DNA of 64,000 bases, from contig CAYGPZ010000001.1 in assembly GCA_964352025.1 (NCBI GenBank), positions 124,001 through 188,000 on the forward strand, given 5' to 3'. Numbering within the stretch: position 1 is the first letter of the stretch; every line of letters starts with the position of its first letter. Below are positions 41,309-51,255 of the stretch, piece after piece. The position numbers and the translations under genes are program-made. The notes beneath the pieces are model-generated. The model saw only the letters and a program-made list of their open reading frames with translations, had not been told where the DNA came from and made no database searches. Source of the DNA: Hirschia sp964352025. Its GTDB lineage: Bacteria > Pseudomonadota > Alphaproteobacteria > Caulobacterales > Hyphomonadaceae.

Positions 41309-42511
41309 ATGGTGGCCTCGATGGAAAAGTCTATAGACATTGATACAGACAAGTCAGGTGAGACCTCTACAAAAGGGCTCACCATTCAGCGTTTGGCGTT
41401 GAGTAATTTTCGAAATCACGAAGCCACTGTCTTAGATCTGGATACGCGTCCGGTTTGCCTTTTTGGCGCAAATGGAGCGGGTAAGACTAATTTGTTGGAA
41501 GCTGTATCCATGCTGGGGCCCGGGAAGGGGCTTAGAGCCGCGTCCTTGCCGTCTCTCGTGCGTTCTGAAGGCGCTGCGCCCGTCGAAGGTGGATGGGCCA
41601 TATCTGCGCGTATGGATGATGATGGGCTGGATCGACAAATTTCTGTCGGATTAGAAGTTTCTCCCGAAGGACGATCACGCCGCGTCGCAAAACTGGATGA
41701 TGCGCCTGTCAGTCAGGGTGATTTATCAGAACTGATTAGGGTGGTGTGGCTTACGCCAGCAATGGATCGCGTGTTTGCTGGCCCTGCAGGTGACCGACGC
41801 AAGTTTTTTGATCGGCAGGTATTAGCTCATATTGCTTCACACGGATCGGCTTCTGCGGGCTATGAGAAAGCGATGAGAGAGCGCAATGCGTTGTTCGAGC
41901 AAGGTCGCCCAGATCCTTCATGGCTTGATGCATTAGAAGCGAGAATGGGCGAGTCCGGTGCTTCAATTGCGATTAATAGAGCAACTGCTTTAAAGCGTAT
42001 TCAGCAAGCGATTGATGCAAGGCAAGATGGCCACTTCCCCAAAGCGGATCTATCAATTCAAGGTGAATTTGAGGGGATGGCTTTGCAAGGTGATTCGCAG
42101 TCGGCTATTCATGATGCGATATGTGATTCGTTGAGGCAGGGAAGAGGGCGAGATTCTGTTGCTGGAAGGACACTTTCGGGCGTTCATCGCAGTGATTTGG
42201 TGGTGTTACACCGTCCAAAACAACTTCCTGCGTCTCAGTGCTCGACAGGAGAGCAAAAAGCACTCCTTATGGGGATGATATTAGCAAATGCAAAAGCACT
42301 ATTAGAGGGCGACTTTGCCCCTAATCCTCTGCTATTGCTAGATGAAGCGGCAGCGCACCTTGATTCGGATAGGCGCGCTGCTTTGTATGATGAATTGGCC
42401 GTCTTGGGCGGTCAGGCTTGGCTGACGGGAACGGATGCGACTTTGTTTGATGCTTTTGGCGATCGCGCACAGAAATTTTGTGTAGCCGATGGTAAAGTTA
42501 GCAAGGTATAG
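41309..42511 (+). CDS. recF: DNA replication and repair protein RecF
   Basis: A 400-aa SMC-like ATPase in the RecFOR gap-repair pathway. Walker A is GANGAGKTNLLE, the ABC signature region CSTGEQKALLMGM, and Walker B LLLLDEAAAHLD. The early LSNFRNHEATVLDLD is typical of RecF. An in-frame ATG four codons later is an alternative start; the upstream one follows no clear ribosome-binding site. It lies in the ancestral dnaA-dnaN-recF-gyrB order. Confidence 0.94.
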   Translation: MVASMEKSIDIDTDKSGETSTKGLTIQRLALSNFRNHEATVLDLDTRPVCLFGANGAGKTNLLEAVSMLGPGKGLRAASLPSLVRSEGAAPVEGGWAISARMDDDGLDRQISVGLEVSPEGRSRRVAKLDDAPVSQGDLSELIRVVWLTPAMDRVFAGPAGDRRKFFDRQVLAHIASHGSASAGYEKAMRERNALFEQGRPDPSWLDALEARMGESGASIAINRATALKRIQQAIDARQDGHFPKADLSIQGEFEGMALQGDSQSAIHDAICDSLRQGRGRDSVAGRTLSGVHRSDLVVLHRPKQLPASQCSTGEQKALLMGMILANAKALLEGDFAPNPLLLLDEAAAHLDSDRRAALYDELAVLGGQAWLTGTDATLFDAFGDRAQKFCVADGKVSKV

Positions 42512-42564
42512 TTTCTGTTGTCTGGCTGTGAAATGAAGAATAAATATGGGCGGAGGTCCTCGAC

Positions 42565-45006
42565 ATGACTGAACCAGCAGAGAACGCTGAATACGGCGCA
42601 GGCTCGATTAAGGTCCTAAAAGGATTAGAAGCTGTACGTAAGCGTCCGGGTATGTATATCGGGGACACGGATGATGGCTCGGGTTTGCACCACATGATTT
42701 ATGAGGTGGTGGATAACTCGATCGATGAGGCGCTCGCCGGACACGCAGACTATGTGACCGTAACGCTGCATCCTGATGGGTCTGCATCTATTTCCGATAA
42801 TGGACGTGGTGTGCCTGTCGATATGCACCCAACCGAGGGCATCTCTGCGGCAGAGGTTATCATGACCCAGCTTCACGCTGGCGGTAAGTTTGATGATAAC
42901 TCTTACAAGGTTTCAGGTGGTCTTCACGGTGTGGGTGTGTCGGTTGTGAACGCGCTTTCCGAATGGCTACAACTGTCAATCAACCGAAATGGTAAGACAT
43001 ACTCAATGCGATTTACGCATGGTGTATCTGATGCGCCTCTTGCGATCGTTGGTGATGCACCTATGCGTGCCGATGGTAGCCGCCATGAGACGGGTACAGA
43101 GGTGCGCTTCTTGCCGTCGACTGATACTTTCACAATGGTGGAGTTTAAGCGCGAAACGCTTGAGCACCGCTTGCGGGAATTGGCGTTCTTGAACTCTGGC
43201 GTAAAAATCGTATTCCGTGATGAACGCCCTGCAGAGCCAATCGAAACTATTCTTCAATATGATGGTGGTGTCGTCGAGTTTGTTCGCCATCTCGACAATA
43301 AGAAATCAGCTCTTTTACCTGACCCGATTTGGGCGACTGCTGAAAAAGACGGGATTACCGTTGAAGCTGCGCTTGAGTGGAATGATAGTTACCACGAAAA
43401 TGTGTTGTGTTTCACGAACAACATTCCACAGCGCGATGGTGGAACCCACTTGGCGGGTTTCAGAGCAGCATTGACGCGTGTGATCAATAAATACGCTCAA
43501 ACAACTGGTGTCGCGAAGAAAGAAAAAGTCGACATTTCAGGGGATGATGCGCGTGAAGGTCTGACATGTGTGCTGTCGGTGAAAGTGCCGGACCCTAAAT
43601 TCTCGTCCCAGACAAAAGATAAATTGGTATCTTCCGAGGTGCGTCCAGTCGTTGATAATTTGATGACAGAAGCGCTTTCGACTTGGTTTGAAGAAAACCC
43701 GAATGAAGCCAAGCAGATTATGTCCAAGATCGTCGAGGCAGCAGCTGCACGTGAAGCTGCACGTAAAGCGCGTGAGCTGACACGTCGTAAGACAGCGTTG
43801 GATATTACATCGCTTCCAGGGAAATTGGCCGACTGTCAGGAAAAAGACCCAGCCAAATCAGAACTCTTCATCGTGGAGGGAGATTCAGCGGGTGGATCAG
43901 CCAAGCAGGGACGTAACCGTGAAAATCAGGCAGTATTGCCATTGCGTGGTAAAATCCTGAACGTGGAGCGCGCGCGTTTCGACCGTATGCTTGGATCAGA
44001 CCAAGTAGGAACGTTGATTACAGCGCTGGGTGCTAGCATTGGTCGTCGTTCTGAAGAGAACCCGAATGAGGGTTTCCAGCCGGACAAGCTTCGCTATCAC
44101 AAAATCATCATCATGACCGATGCGGATGTCGATGGAGCGCACATTCGTACGTTGCTTTTGACATTCTTTTATCGCCAAATGCCCGAGCTTATTGAGCGGG
44201 GTCACCTCTTTATCGCTCAGCCTCCGCTTTATAAAGCAGAGAAGGGGCGTTCTTCACGTTATCTGAAAGATGACGCTGAAATGGATGCATTCCTGATTGA
44301 TGAAGGTACGGCAGGCGAAGCGCTTGTTTTGCGTTCTGGTGAACAAATTGGTGGTGAGGACTTGCGCGAGCGCGTTCGTGATGCGGCTGCGTTCAAGCTG
44401 ACATTGTCTCGTCTTTCTTTGCGCGCGCCAGCCTTTATTCTTGAGCAATCAGCTCTTGCTGGCGCTATGTCTGAAGGTGCAGGGGAGGCAGAAGCTTCAC
44501 TTGCGGCTGAACGTTTAAACCTTCTTGCCGAAGAAGGTGAAAACAATTGGACCGCTAAATATGAAAATGGCGGCCTTGTATTCGAACGTGAAGTTCGCAA
44601 CGTTATGGAACGCGCGGCGCTAGATGCTTCGCTGTTGGCTTTGCCTGATGCGAAGAGATTGGCTGAACGCGGATCAGCTATGGCTGATATCTACAAAGAC
44701 CCAAGCGTTCTTCGCCATGAAAAAGGCGGCGAAGTGGAAGTCTATGGTCCGCTATCTCTATTAGCTGCTGTTTTGAAATCCGGTGCCAAAGGTATCAAGA
44801 TCCAACGTTATAAGGGGTTGGGTGAGATGAACCCAGACCAGCTTTGGGAAACGACACTCGACAAGAATGCACGTTCATTGCTTCAGGTACGCGTTGAGCA
44901 TGCAGATACTGCCGATGAGATGTTTACCAAGCTTATGGGTGATGTCGTGGAGCCGCGACGAGAATTCATTCAAGACAATGCGCTTGAAGCGGAAGTTGAC
45001 GTTTAA
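42565..45006 (+). CDS. gyrB: DNA gyrase subunit B
   Basis: An 813-aa ATPase subunit of gyrase. The GHKL ATP site shows NSIDEALAGHAD and DNGRGVPVD; GGLHGVGVSVVNALS follows. The TOPRIM metal site is EGDSAGGSAKQGR and DADVDGAHIRTLLL. The C-terminal end has QRYKGLGEMNPDQLWETTLD. An insertion of roughly 160 residues after FIAQPPLYKAEKG is typical of proteobacterial GyrB. GCGGAGG precedes the ATG. Confidence 0.97.
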   Translation: MTEPAENAEYGAGSIKVLKGLEAVRKRPGMYIGDTDDGSGLHHMIYEVVDNSIDEALAGHADYVTVTLHPDGSASISDNGRGVPVDMHPTEGISAAEVIMTQLHAGGKFDDNSYKVSGGLHGVGVSVVNALSEWLQLSINRNGKTYSMRFTHGVSDAPLAIVGDAPMRADGSRHETGTEVRFLPSTDTFTMVEFKRETLEHRLRELAFLNSGVKIVFRDERPAEPIETILQYDGGVVEFVRHLDNKKSALLPDPIWATAEKDGITVEAALEWNDSYHENVLCFTNNIPQRDGGTHLAGFRAALTRVINKYAQTTGVAKKEKVDISGDDAREGLTCVLSVKVPDPKFSSQTKDKLVSSEVRPVVDNLMTEALSTWFEENPNEAKQIMSKIVEAAAAREAARKARELTRRKTALDITSLPGKLADCQEKDPAKSELFIVEGDSAGGSAKQGRNRENQAVLPLRGKILNVERARFDRMLGSDQVGTLITALGASIGRRSEENPNEGFQPDKLRYHKIIIMTDADVDGAHIRTLLLTFFYRQMPELIERGHLFIAQPPLYKAEKGRSSRYLKDDAEMDAFLIDEGTAGEALVLRSGEQIGGEDLRERVRDAAAFKLTLSRLSLRAPAFILEQSALAGAMSEGAGEAEASLAAERLNLLAEEGENNWTAKYENGGLVFEREVRNVMERAALDASLLALPDAKRLAERGSAMADIYKDPSVLRHEKGGEVEVYGPLSLLAAVLKSGAKGIKIQRYKGLGEMNPDQLWETTLDKNARSLLQVRVEHADTADEMFTKLMGDVVEPRREFIQDNALEAEVDV

Positions 45007-45013
45007 AATTATC

Positions 45014-45050
45014 AAAAGGCCGAAGCATTGTTTTTCGGCCTTTTCTTTTT
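45014..45050 (+). terminator. Terminator after gyrB
   Basis: AAAAGGCCGAA and TTCGGCCTTTT form an 11-bp stem with a 9-nt loop and T run. Confidence 0.95.
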
Positions 45051-45102
45051 GTTACAAATGCTTATCTCTATGCCTGCACACTTAAAGGCATAGGGGTTTA
45101 GT

Positions 45103-46092
45103 ATGACGCAGATATCAGTGACGACATTCAATTGTGAGAATCTGATGATGCGTTGCGATTTCTCCGGAAACATAATCGCCAACCTTGAAGATAAAATCAC
45201 GCTGGTTGATGACGCCGATAAGGCTAACCAGATAGATTCTGTATTTAATGTACTTGAAGAAGATGATCGTACACTGACTGCCCAAGCACTATCAGCTGCG
45301 CAAGCAGATGTGTGTTGTCTGCAAGAGGTTGAAAACCTCGTCACCATGACTGCTTTTCACAATCGCTATTTAAGACGCTGGTTACGCAAAGGCTATCATT
45401 ATAGAGCGTTGATTGAGGGGAATGATCAGCGCGGAATTGATGTTGGTGTCCTGTCGCGTGCAAAAATCATTCGTAAGGAAAGCCACGCAACCAAAACATA
45501 CGCTGAAATGGGAATTACACCGCCTAAAGGTTATCACCCCAATGATCGTGTTTTCCGTCGCGACTGTTTGGAGATTGAAGTCGAAAAAGAAGGCAAGTCT
45601 CTGACACTGTATAATTGTCATTTCAAATCGATGAATGGCGGCAGGTTAGAAACAAAGGGCATTCGCGAAGCTGAAGCTCTGGGCGTGAGAAAACTGATTG
45701 AACAACGTTTTGAAAATCCGGCCAAAGCTAACTGGATGGCGCTGGGTGATTTCAATGACTATTTCGAGTTAGATGGCGATACTGTAAACGATCACGGATT
45801 GGGACCATTGATAGATGATGGGTTTTCGGTTGATGCTGGTCGTTATCTGGAGAAAAATCCGTTAAAACGTTGGACCCATTTTTATAGTCGTGAAGAAGTC
45901 TATGGTGCATTGGATCATATATTCATTTCACCTTCACTTGCTTCGCGTAACAAGGATGCAAATTTACGTATAGTTCGGGCTGGTCAGCCTATGCGCGCAG
46001 AGAGATATATCGGGCATCGTTTCCCCGGAATTGGATATATCCGGCCCAAAGCATCTGACCATTGCCCAATGAAGGTGACTCTTAATCTATAA
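45103..46092 (+). CDS. Endonuclease/exonuclease/phosphatase (EEP) family protein
   Basis: A 329-aa metal-dependent phosphoesterase. Family residues are visible as TTFNCENLMM (Asn), CCLQEVENL (Glu), the mid CHFKS His, GDFNDYFE (Asp/Asn) and a C-terminal DHCPMKV (Asp/His). Between them FDRVF/RRDCLEIEV-type segments occur. No signal peptide, so the location is cytosolic. The substrate (DNA, RNA or lipid) cannot be told. AT-normal composition; single gene. Confidence 0.85.
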   Translation: MTQISVTTFNCENLMMRCDFSGNIIANLEDKITLVDDADKANQIDSVFNVLEEDDRTLTAQALSAAQADVCCLQEVENLVTMTAFHNRYLRRWLRKGYHYRALIEGNDQRGIDVGVLSRAKIIRKESHATKTYAEMGITPPKGYHPNDRVFRRDCLEIEVEKEGKSLTLYNCHFKSMNGGRLETKGIREAEALGVRKLIEQRFENPAKANWMALGDFNDYFELDGDTVNDHGLGPLIDDGFSVDAGRYLEKNPLKRWTHFYSREEVYGALDHIFISPSLASRNKDANLRIVRAGQPMRAERYIGHRFPGIGYIRPKASDHCPMKVTLNL

Positions 46093-46209
46093 TCATCAAT
46101 CTGTTGCTCAGAGTAGGGCTCAAATGACAGATCTGATCAAAATATAATGACTTGTTGATATCTCCGCGATAAATACAAATTAAAACTGCTTTTGCCGAAA
46201 GAGAATAAA

Positions 46210-46788
46210 ATGACGAAGACAACTGATGCCACAAAGTTTGAAGAGCTATTGAAGCATGCGGGCGAATATCAGGAATTGGCGAAAGAAAATTATGATCGTG
46301 TGCGCAGGATAGCGACAGGTATTCAGTCAGGTTTTTGTAAGTTTCTGGATGCCAAAGATGGTGTGTGTGTGCAGCTTGTTCCTCCACAAGGCGCGTTTCA
46401 GCCTAAAGACTATGGCGATGCGGCTTTCTCCATGCCGCCACGCGGATTTCGTCACATAGGTCCGATCGCTTTTGGTCTCGCAATTCGCGTGACTGCTGGT
46501 ACTGATTGGTTGAGAACCACTTTAGTGTGTTCCAAAAAAGGTGATAATTTTGAAGTGTCTATCGTTGAAGGTGAGTCACATCGCTTTGACTTGCCTTTCA
46601 CAGATGACGACCATCAGGAATTCTATGAAGCTCTTTATAGCCACATCACAGAATGGCTAACCGATAGAATTAATCTCTATCGTGAAGGTGATTATAGTTC
46701 GCGTAGTATCGGATTTGACTTCTCAGATGAAAATGTGCCGGGAGATGGTCTTGCTCCCGAAATTTCGGTTTCAGCCAAGATTTCCTAA
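46210..46788 (+). CDS. Hypothetical cytosolic protein
   Basis: A 192-aa protein starting MTKTTDATKFEELLKHAGEYQELA, with a helical N-terminus then mixed alpha/beta (GFRHIGPIAFGLAIRVTAGTDWLRTTLVCSKKGDNFEVSIVEG). No signal or membrane segment and no known motif. The C-terminus ends in a charged DFSDENVPGDGLAPEISVSAKI. AAAGAGA precedes this ATG; a TTG six codons upstream is possible. It lies 22 bp before the antiporter and may be co-transcribed with it. I do not recognise it. Confidence 0.65.
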   Translation: MTKTTDATKFEELLKHAGEYQELAKENYDRVRRIATGIQSGFCKFLDAKDGVCVQLVPPQGAFQPKDYGDAAFSMPPRGFRHIGPIAFGLAIRVTAGTDWLRTTLVCSKKGDNFEVSIVEGESHRFDLPFTDDDHQEFYEALYSHITEWLTDRINLYREGDYSSRSIGFDFSDENVPGDGLAPEISVSAKIS

Positions 46789-46810
46789 TGGGCCTTTAGG
46801 GGGCGAATAA

Positions 46811-48811
46811 ATGCACGATAATTTGATCCTCGCCGTTGCCATAATCGGCGTGCTAGGCATTGGCGCGCAATGGTTAGCGTGGCGCTTACAAGCGCCTGCT
46901 ATCGTATTGATGAGTGCGGCAGGGCTTATTGTCGGGCCAATTTGGGCTTGGCTGTTTGGTGATCCTTTGCTCAATCCATCCGAAGTGTTTGCTTCAGGTG
47001 GTAAAGATGCGAATGGGGAACCTCATGGTAGCTTATTAGGGCCAATTGTTTCCCTCGCCGTGGCGGTTATCCTGTTTGAAGGTGGGTTAAACCTTCGCTT
47101 TCATGAGCTAAAAGAATCCGGGAAAGCACTTACACGTCTAGTGGTGCTTGGAACGCCGATCGCTTGGGGATTGGGAACCTTGGCCGCACACTATGCAGCG
47201 GGGCTATCATGGCCGGTTGCGATATTGTTTGCGGGTATATTAGTGGTAACAGGGCCAACTGTTATCATGCCATTATTGCGTCAATCAAAACTGGGCGGAA
47301 AAGTCGGCTCGACTTTGAAATGGGAAGGTATCGTCAACGACCCTGTCGGCGCGTTGTTGGCGGTTCTCGTTTATGAGGCGCTGCGTGTTCTAAATGCCGG
47401 TGAGAACCCGCTATATGCAGCTGGTTGGATTTTTGTAACCGCAGTGATTGCGGGTATATTAGGTGTGATATTTGGTTTTGGTTTAGTCCACGCATTTCGC
47501 CGTGGTTGGACGCCAGAATATCTGAAAGCGCCAATTCTACTGTCTGCGGTTATCGCTTGTTATTCGATCGCTGAGCTTATCGAGCATGAAACCGGTCTAG
47601 TGGCCGTAACTGCATTTGGTATGGCGATGGCGAACGCGAAATTCGCGAGCCTTCAGGAGGTCCGCAAATTTAAAGAAGACATCGCTGTTCTTCTTATCTC
47701 CGGTGTGTTTGTCATTTTGACGGCTGATTTAAAACCAGAAGATATTGCCTCTGCGTTTAATCTACCGACACTCGCATTCTTGATCTGTATGCTATTTATT
47801 GTCAGGCCTATTTCTGCAGGCCTCACGACGCTTGGCCCACTGAAACTCAAGGAAGCTGCTCTCATTGGGTGGATCGCACCACGTGGTATTGTGGCCGTTG
47901 CAATCTCAGGTTTTTTTGCCGAACGCATGGTGGCTGCTGGCTATCCCGATGCTGAGCGTCTAACCACACTGGCATTTGCCATGGCGATCACGACTGTTGT
48001 CCTGCATGGCTTTACCATCAAACCAATTGCAAGCTGGCTTGGACTTATCCGGACAGGTCGACCAGGTACACTTATTGTCGGGTCGACGCCTTGGAGTATA
48101 GGCTTTGCCAAAGCACTTAAAGAAGCTGGTGCTGATGTCATTCTAGCGGATTCTAATTACGGGCGTCTTCGCGGTGCGCGTCAGGCTAATATCGATCGCT
48201 ACTATGGTGAGGTTGTCTCCGAAGAAGCCGAGCTCCAACTTGATCACTCCAAATTCGATAGTGTTGTCGCTGTGTCGGCAAATGACCCTTACAATGCACT
48301 CGTGTGTAGTCATTTTGGTCCTGAACTTGGACGACATCACGCATTCCAGCTGGCCACACAGGACGTAGAAGAAGACAATCCACGTGCGATCAACCTATCT
48401 GTGCGAGGTCTTACGCTTGGCGGAAAAGGGCGCACATATGATGCGCTTATTCGCGATACTTATCGTGGTTGGACTTTCAGCAAAACGACATTGTCAGATG
48501 ATTTCACATTGGATGACCTAAAATCACGTCGTCCCGATGCTGATCTGCTTGCAGAGTTAAAGCCCGATGGAAGTATGATTTTCCTTGGACCCAATCGCCC
48601 AGCCAAAGGCGGGGCAGGTGTGACAGTTATCAGCTTTGGTCCAGAGTTAGCGTCGACGGATCCAGAGGAGAAAGAAAACTCTGATGATCAAGACGATAGC
48701 GATAAAGAGGTTCCTGAACCTGTTGCAGAACCAAAAGCAAAGTCTAAAAAGCTTGGTCTTTTAAGTCGTGTGAAAAGCCAAATTTCTTCAAATGAAGGAC
48801 CGTTTGTCTAG
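46811..48811 (+). CDS. CPA-type cation/proton antiporter with C-terminal TrkA-N-like domain
   Basis: A 666-aa protein. The first 430 residues hold about 12 transmembrane segments of the CPA/NhaP type, including the acidic-pair site IVNDPVGALLAV and an inner VVTGPTVIMPLL. The C-terminal cytosolic part starts GTLIVGSTPWSIGFAKALKEAGADVILADSNYGRLRGARQANI, an NAD-binding Rossmann (RCK/TrkA-N-like) segment, then a Lys/Glu-rich tail. This suggests a regulated Na+ or K+/H+ antiporter for pH or salt. Its end overlaps the metallopeptidase gene by 4 bp. Confidence 0.87.
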   Translation: MHDNLILAVAIIGVLGIGAQWLAWRLQAPAIVLMSAAGLIVGPIWAWLFGDPLLNPSEVFASGGKDANGEPHGSLLGPIVSLAVAVILFEGGLNLRFHELKESGKALTRLVVLGTPIAWGLGTLAAHYAAGLSWPVAILFAGILVVTGPTVIMPLLRQSKLGGKVGSTLKWEGIVNDPVGALLAVLVYEALRVLNAGENPLYAAGWIFVTAVIAGILGVIFGFGLVHAFRRGWTPEYLKAPILLSAVIACYSIAELIEHETGLVAVTAFGMAMANAKFASLQEVRKFKEDIAVLLISGVFVILTADLKPEDIASAFNLPTLAFLICMLFIVRPISAGLTTLGPLKLKEAALIGWIAPRGIVAVAISGFFAERMVAAGYPDAERLTTLAFAMAITTVVLHGFTIKPIASWLGLIRTGRPGTLIVGSTPWSIGFAKALKEAGADVILADSNYGRLRGARQANIDRYYGEVVSEEAELQLDHSKFDSVVAVSANDPYNALVCSHFGPELGRHHAFQLATQDVEEDNPRAINLSVRGLTLGGKGRTYDALIRDTYRGWTFSKTTLSDDFTLDDLKSRRPDADLLAELKPDGSMIFLGPNRPAKGGAGVTVISFGPELASTDPEEKENSDDQDDSDKEVPEPVAEPKAKSKKLGLLSRVKSQISSNEGPFV

Positions 48812-49530
48812 CTGCCGATTGCGTGGAGTGCGCGTCCATTTGCATTTAGCCATTGTTTGGCAGGCTTAACGTCGGGAATACAGCGTGCGACATGAGCCCA
48901 GAAACGGGGTGAGTGGTTCATTTCTAGCAAGTGGGCGCATTCATGCGCAGCGACATAATCTAGTACAAATGTTGGCGCACAGACCAAGCGCCATGAAAAG
49001 TTGAGATTGTTCTTTGAAGAACATGATCCCCACCGCGTTTTCGTATCTTTGATCGAAATACTGGCCGGTTGAACGCCAAGTGTTTGCGCATGAACATTGA
49101 CCCGACGTGTGAGGTCGGCACGTGCGGCTGCTTTTAGAAAGCCAACGACCTTTTTAGGCGTTAGTTCAGCACGCCCCGGTACCATGATTTTATGTATAGG
49201 TGATGTATCATCAATATAGACTTGGCGACTTTTAATAGCTGTTTCAATAAGGTAGTTATCTCCCCGCAGAGGAACGTAACTACCGATTGTTAGGTGCTGT
49301 TGAGTAGGCAGCTCATTTAGACGTTCTATTATCCAGTCGATTCGTTCTTCAGCGAATTTAATCGCCGATTTTTCATATTTTTTATCTGGCGCTATCGCAA
49401 CGGCTTGTCTATTTTTTGTATCTATTTTCAAAGAGATACGACGTGCGCGTGGGTTTGTCTCAAGCCGAATTTCAAGAGTTTGACCGCTCTTTGCCATAAG
49501 ATTGACATGGTGTATGTGCTTCTTAGCCAT
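48808..49530 (-). CDS. YgjP-like (DUF45) metallopeptidase-type protein
   Basis: A 240-aa protein of the YgjP/SprT-related group. The zinc site HExxH is HECAH in AAHECAHLLEMNHSPRFWAHV, preceded by TKTRWGSCSSKNNLNFSWRLV, both strong family signatures. Function in the cell is unknown. The start was placed at MAKKHIHH because a longer frame would run through the promoter and start of the divergent lipoprotein gene. Located antisense at its end to the antiporter stop. Confidence 0.86.
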   Translation of the reverse strand: MAKKHIHHVNLMAKSGQTLEIRLETNPRARRISLKIDTKNRQAVAIAPDKKYEKSAIKFAEERIDWIIERLNELPTQQHLTIGSYVPLRGDNYLIETAIKSRQVYIDDTSPIHKIMVPGRAELTPKKVVGFLKAAARADLTRRVNVHAQTLGVQPASISIKDTKTRWGSCSSKNNLNFSWRLVCAPTFVLDYVAAHECAHLLEMNHSPRFWAHVARCIPDVKPAKQWLNANGRALHAIGS

Positions 49531-49585
49531 ATGATTGGAATTACAGCTGTCCGTTGAAGGACGCAAGCAGTTTTGAGGAACACTG

Positions 49586-51190
49586 ATGAGACATATAATG
49601 ATTGGTGCAAGCGCACTTGCGATATTAGCTGCTTGTGGAGCAGATGACAGTCCAAATGATAAAGCCAAGGATGCTGTTAAATCGGTTTCTGAATCTCTTG
49701 AAATCAGCGACATCAAAGTTCCAGAACTCAAGTTCAAAGCTAAAGATTACGGTCAAACAGCCGAAGTTCTTGCTGCGCTTAAATTGGACGGTGAATCAAA
49801 TGAATTTATTTCATTTGCTGACAGCTCGACCGCAAAAGGTGGAGCGGTTTTTAAAGATGTTTCCATAAAGCCAAAAGATGAAAATGGTAAAGCCCTTATC
49901 GCTAAGACCATGACTTTTGACGGTCTTAATATGACCGATGAAGGTCCATCTTTTGATCGTCTCGTTCTTTCAGACATGTCACTCGTCGATGAAGAAGAGG
50001 GTGTAAACCTCGCAATTGGTGATATCTCAATTGTTGAGCCGAACGCTGCTGCTTCTCAATTCTTTGCATCTCTTATTCAAGGTGAAGAGCCAGAAGATGT
50101 TGCGCCTTTTAGCGAGTGGGCATTTGATCGTTTGTCTTTGAGCGACTTAACTTTGTCTGCGACGCCTAAAGAAGAAGACGGTTCAATATCCGCAACAATC
50201 GGCGAGCTTTCTATGAGTTCACTTGCTGAAGCTGTCGCAGGTAATACTTTGTTCTCAGATATTAAAATTGATTTTGATATCCAAGATGGCGATATGCCGA
50301 TGAAGGGTAATTTGAACCTAGACAAATTGAGCCTTGCAAACATGCAGGCATCATTCTTCGATACGCTTGCAGAAGCTAGCTCTGACCCAGAAGCGATAGC
50401 GGGTCTAAATGAAAAATTGATGGCAGACTACACAAGCCCGATTGATCAAGGATATGATCAAGGTGTTGTTGAAGGTTTATCCTTTGATGTGTCTGGTTTG
50501 AGTTTCTCAATGCCACGTTCTGCAACGAAAGTGGTTCGTGACAAAAATGGTGTTGCAACTCAAATTGTAAGTCCAAAAACAGAATTTAAACTATCTGCGG
50601 ATGCCGAAGGCGGCCAGATTGGTGCTCAATTGGCCCAAGCGCTCGCAATGTTAGATTATACAGACCTTGAGTTTGCGGTTGAAGCTAAAGCGTCTTACGA
50701 CCCTGAAACACAAGAAACACGCTATGATGACTATGTCATTGGAATGAAAGATGGTTTCGAACTGTCATTCAATGGTGGTGCATTTGGTTTACTTGATGCC
50801 ATGAAAGGTCTTTCTTCTGGAGAGCCAGGTGAAGCACCAAACATGGATGCTTTGAGTGGTATGAAATTTTCAGATATGGAAATTTCACTAGAAGATAAAT
50901 CGCTTCTAGATCGTGCATTCAAAGTCGGCGCGCAAATGCAAGGTATGGAGCCTGCTCAACTTAAGAGCATGGCGACAGGGTTTCTTGCAATGGGTTCCAT
51001 GCAGATGAACCAATCTGGTGTTGATACAGCTATTGTGAACCAGGTTGTTGGGGCTATTACGACATTCGTTGAAGATTCAGGAACACTGACAATCAAGCTT
51101 GCGCCAGAAGCGCCAATCGCGATGTCAGATTTTGAAGACCCAAGTAAATTGACGGTTGAATCTCTTGGGTTCTCTGCTGAAACAAAATAG
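49586..51190 (+). CDS. Large acidic lipoprotein, function unknown
   Basis: A 534-aa protein with a lipoprotein signal ending LAAC (Cys17 acylated). The body is rich in Asp/Glu/Ser with repeated strand-like segments such as LSLSDLTLSATP and LNLDKLSLANMQ, suggesting a long beta-structured or repeat fold. No catalytic motif is seen. Similar proteins occur in Hyphomonadaceae-type genomes, in my impression, but I cannot name a family. Divergent from the metallopeptidase; a strong terminator follows. Confidence 0.7.
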   Translation: MRHIMIGASALAILAACGADDSPNDKAKDAVKSVSESLEISDIKVPELKFKAKDYGQTAEVLAALKLDGESNEFISFADSSTAKGGAVFKDVSIKPKDENGKALIAKTMTFDGLNMTDEGPSFDRLVLSDMSLVDEEEGVNLAIGDISIVEPNAAASQFFASLIQGEEPEDVAPFSEWAFDRLSLSDLTLSATPKEEDGSISATIGELSMSSLAEAVAGNTLFSDIKIDFDIQDGDMPMKGNLNLDKLSLANMQASFFDTLAEASSDPEAIAGLNEKLMADYTSPIDQGYDQGVVEGLSFDVSGLSFSMPRSATKVVRDKNGVATQIVSPKTEFKLSADAEGGQIGAQLAQALAMLDYTDLEFAVEAKASYDPETQETRYDDYVIGMKDGFELSFNGGAFGLLDAMKGLSSGEPGEAPNMDALSGMKFSDMEISLEDKSLLDRAFKVGAQMQGMEPAQLKSMATGFLAMGSMQMNQSGVDTAIVNQVVGAITTFVEDSGTLTIKLAPEAPIAMSDFEDPSKLTVESLGFSAETK

Positions 51191-51210
51191 GTCTTTGATC
51201 TAAAAAATAT

Positions 51211-51245
51211 AAAGACCGGTAGCGAATGTTACCGGTCTTTTTTTA
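51211..51245. terminator. Bidirectional terminator
   Basis: AAAGACCGGTA and TACCGGTCTTT form an 11-bp stem with an 8-nt loop; A and T tracts on both sides let it serve the lipoprotein gene and the convergent senC-type gene. Confidence 0.92.
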
Positions 51246-51255
51246 TGTCTAATTT

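Noticed and set aside
49531..49737. N-terminal extension of the YgjP-like protein
   Set aside because: Would read through the divergent lipoprotein start; domain begins after MAKKHIHH.
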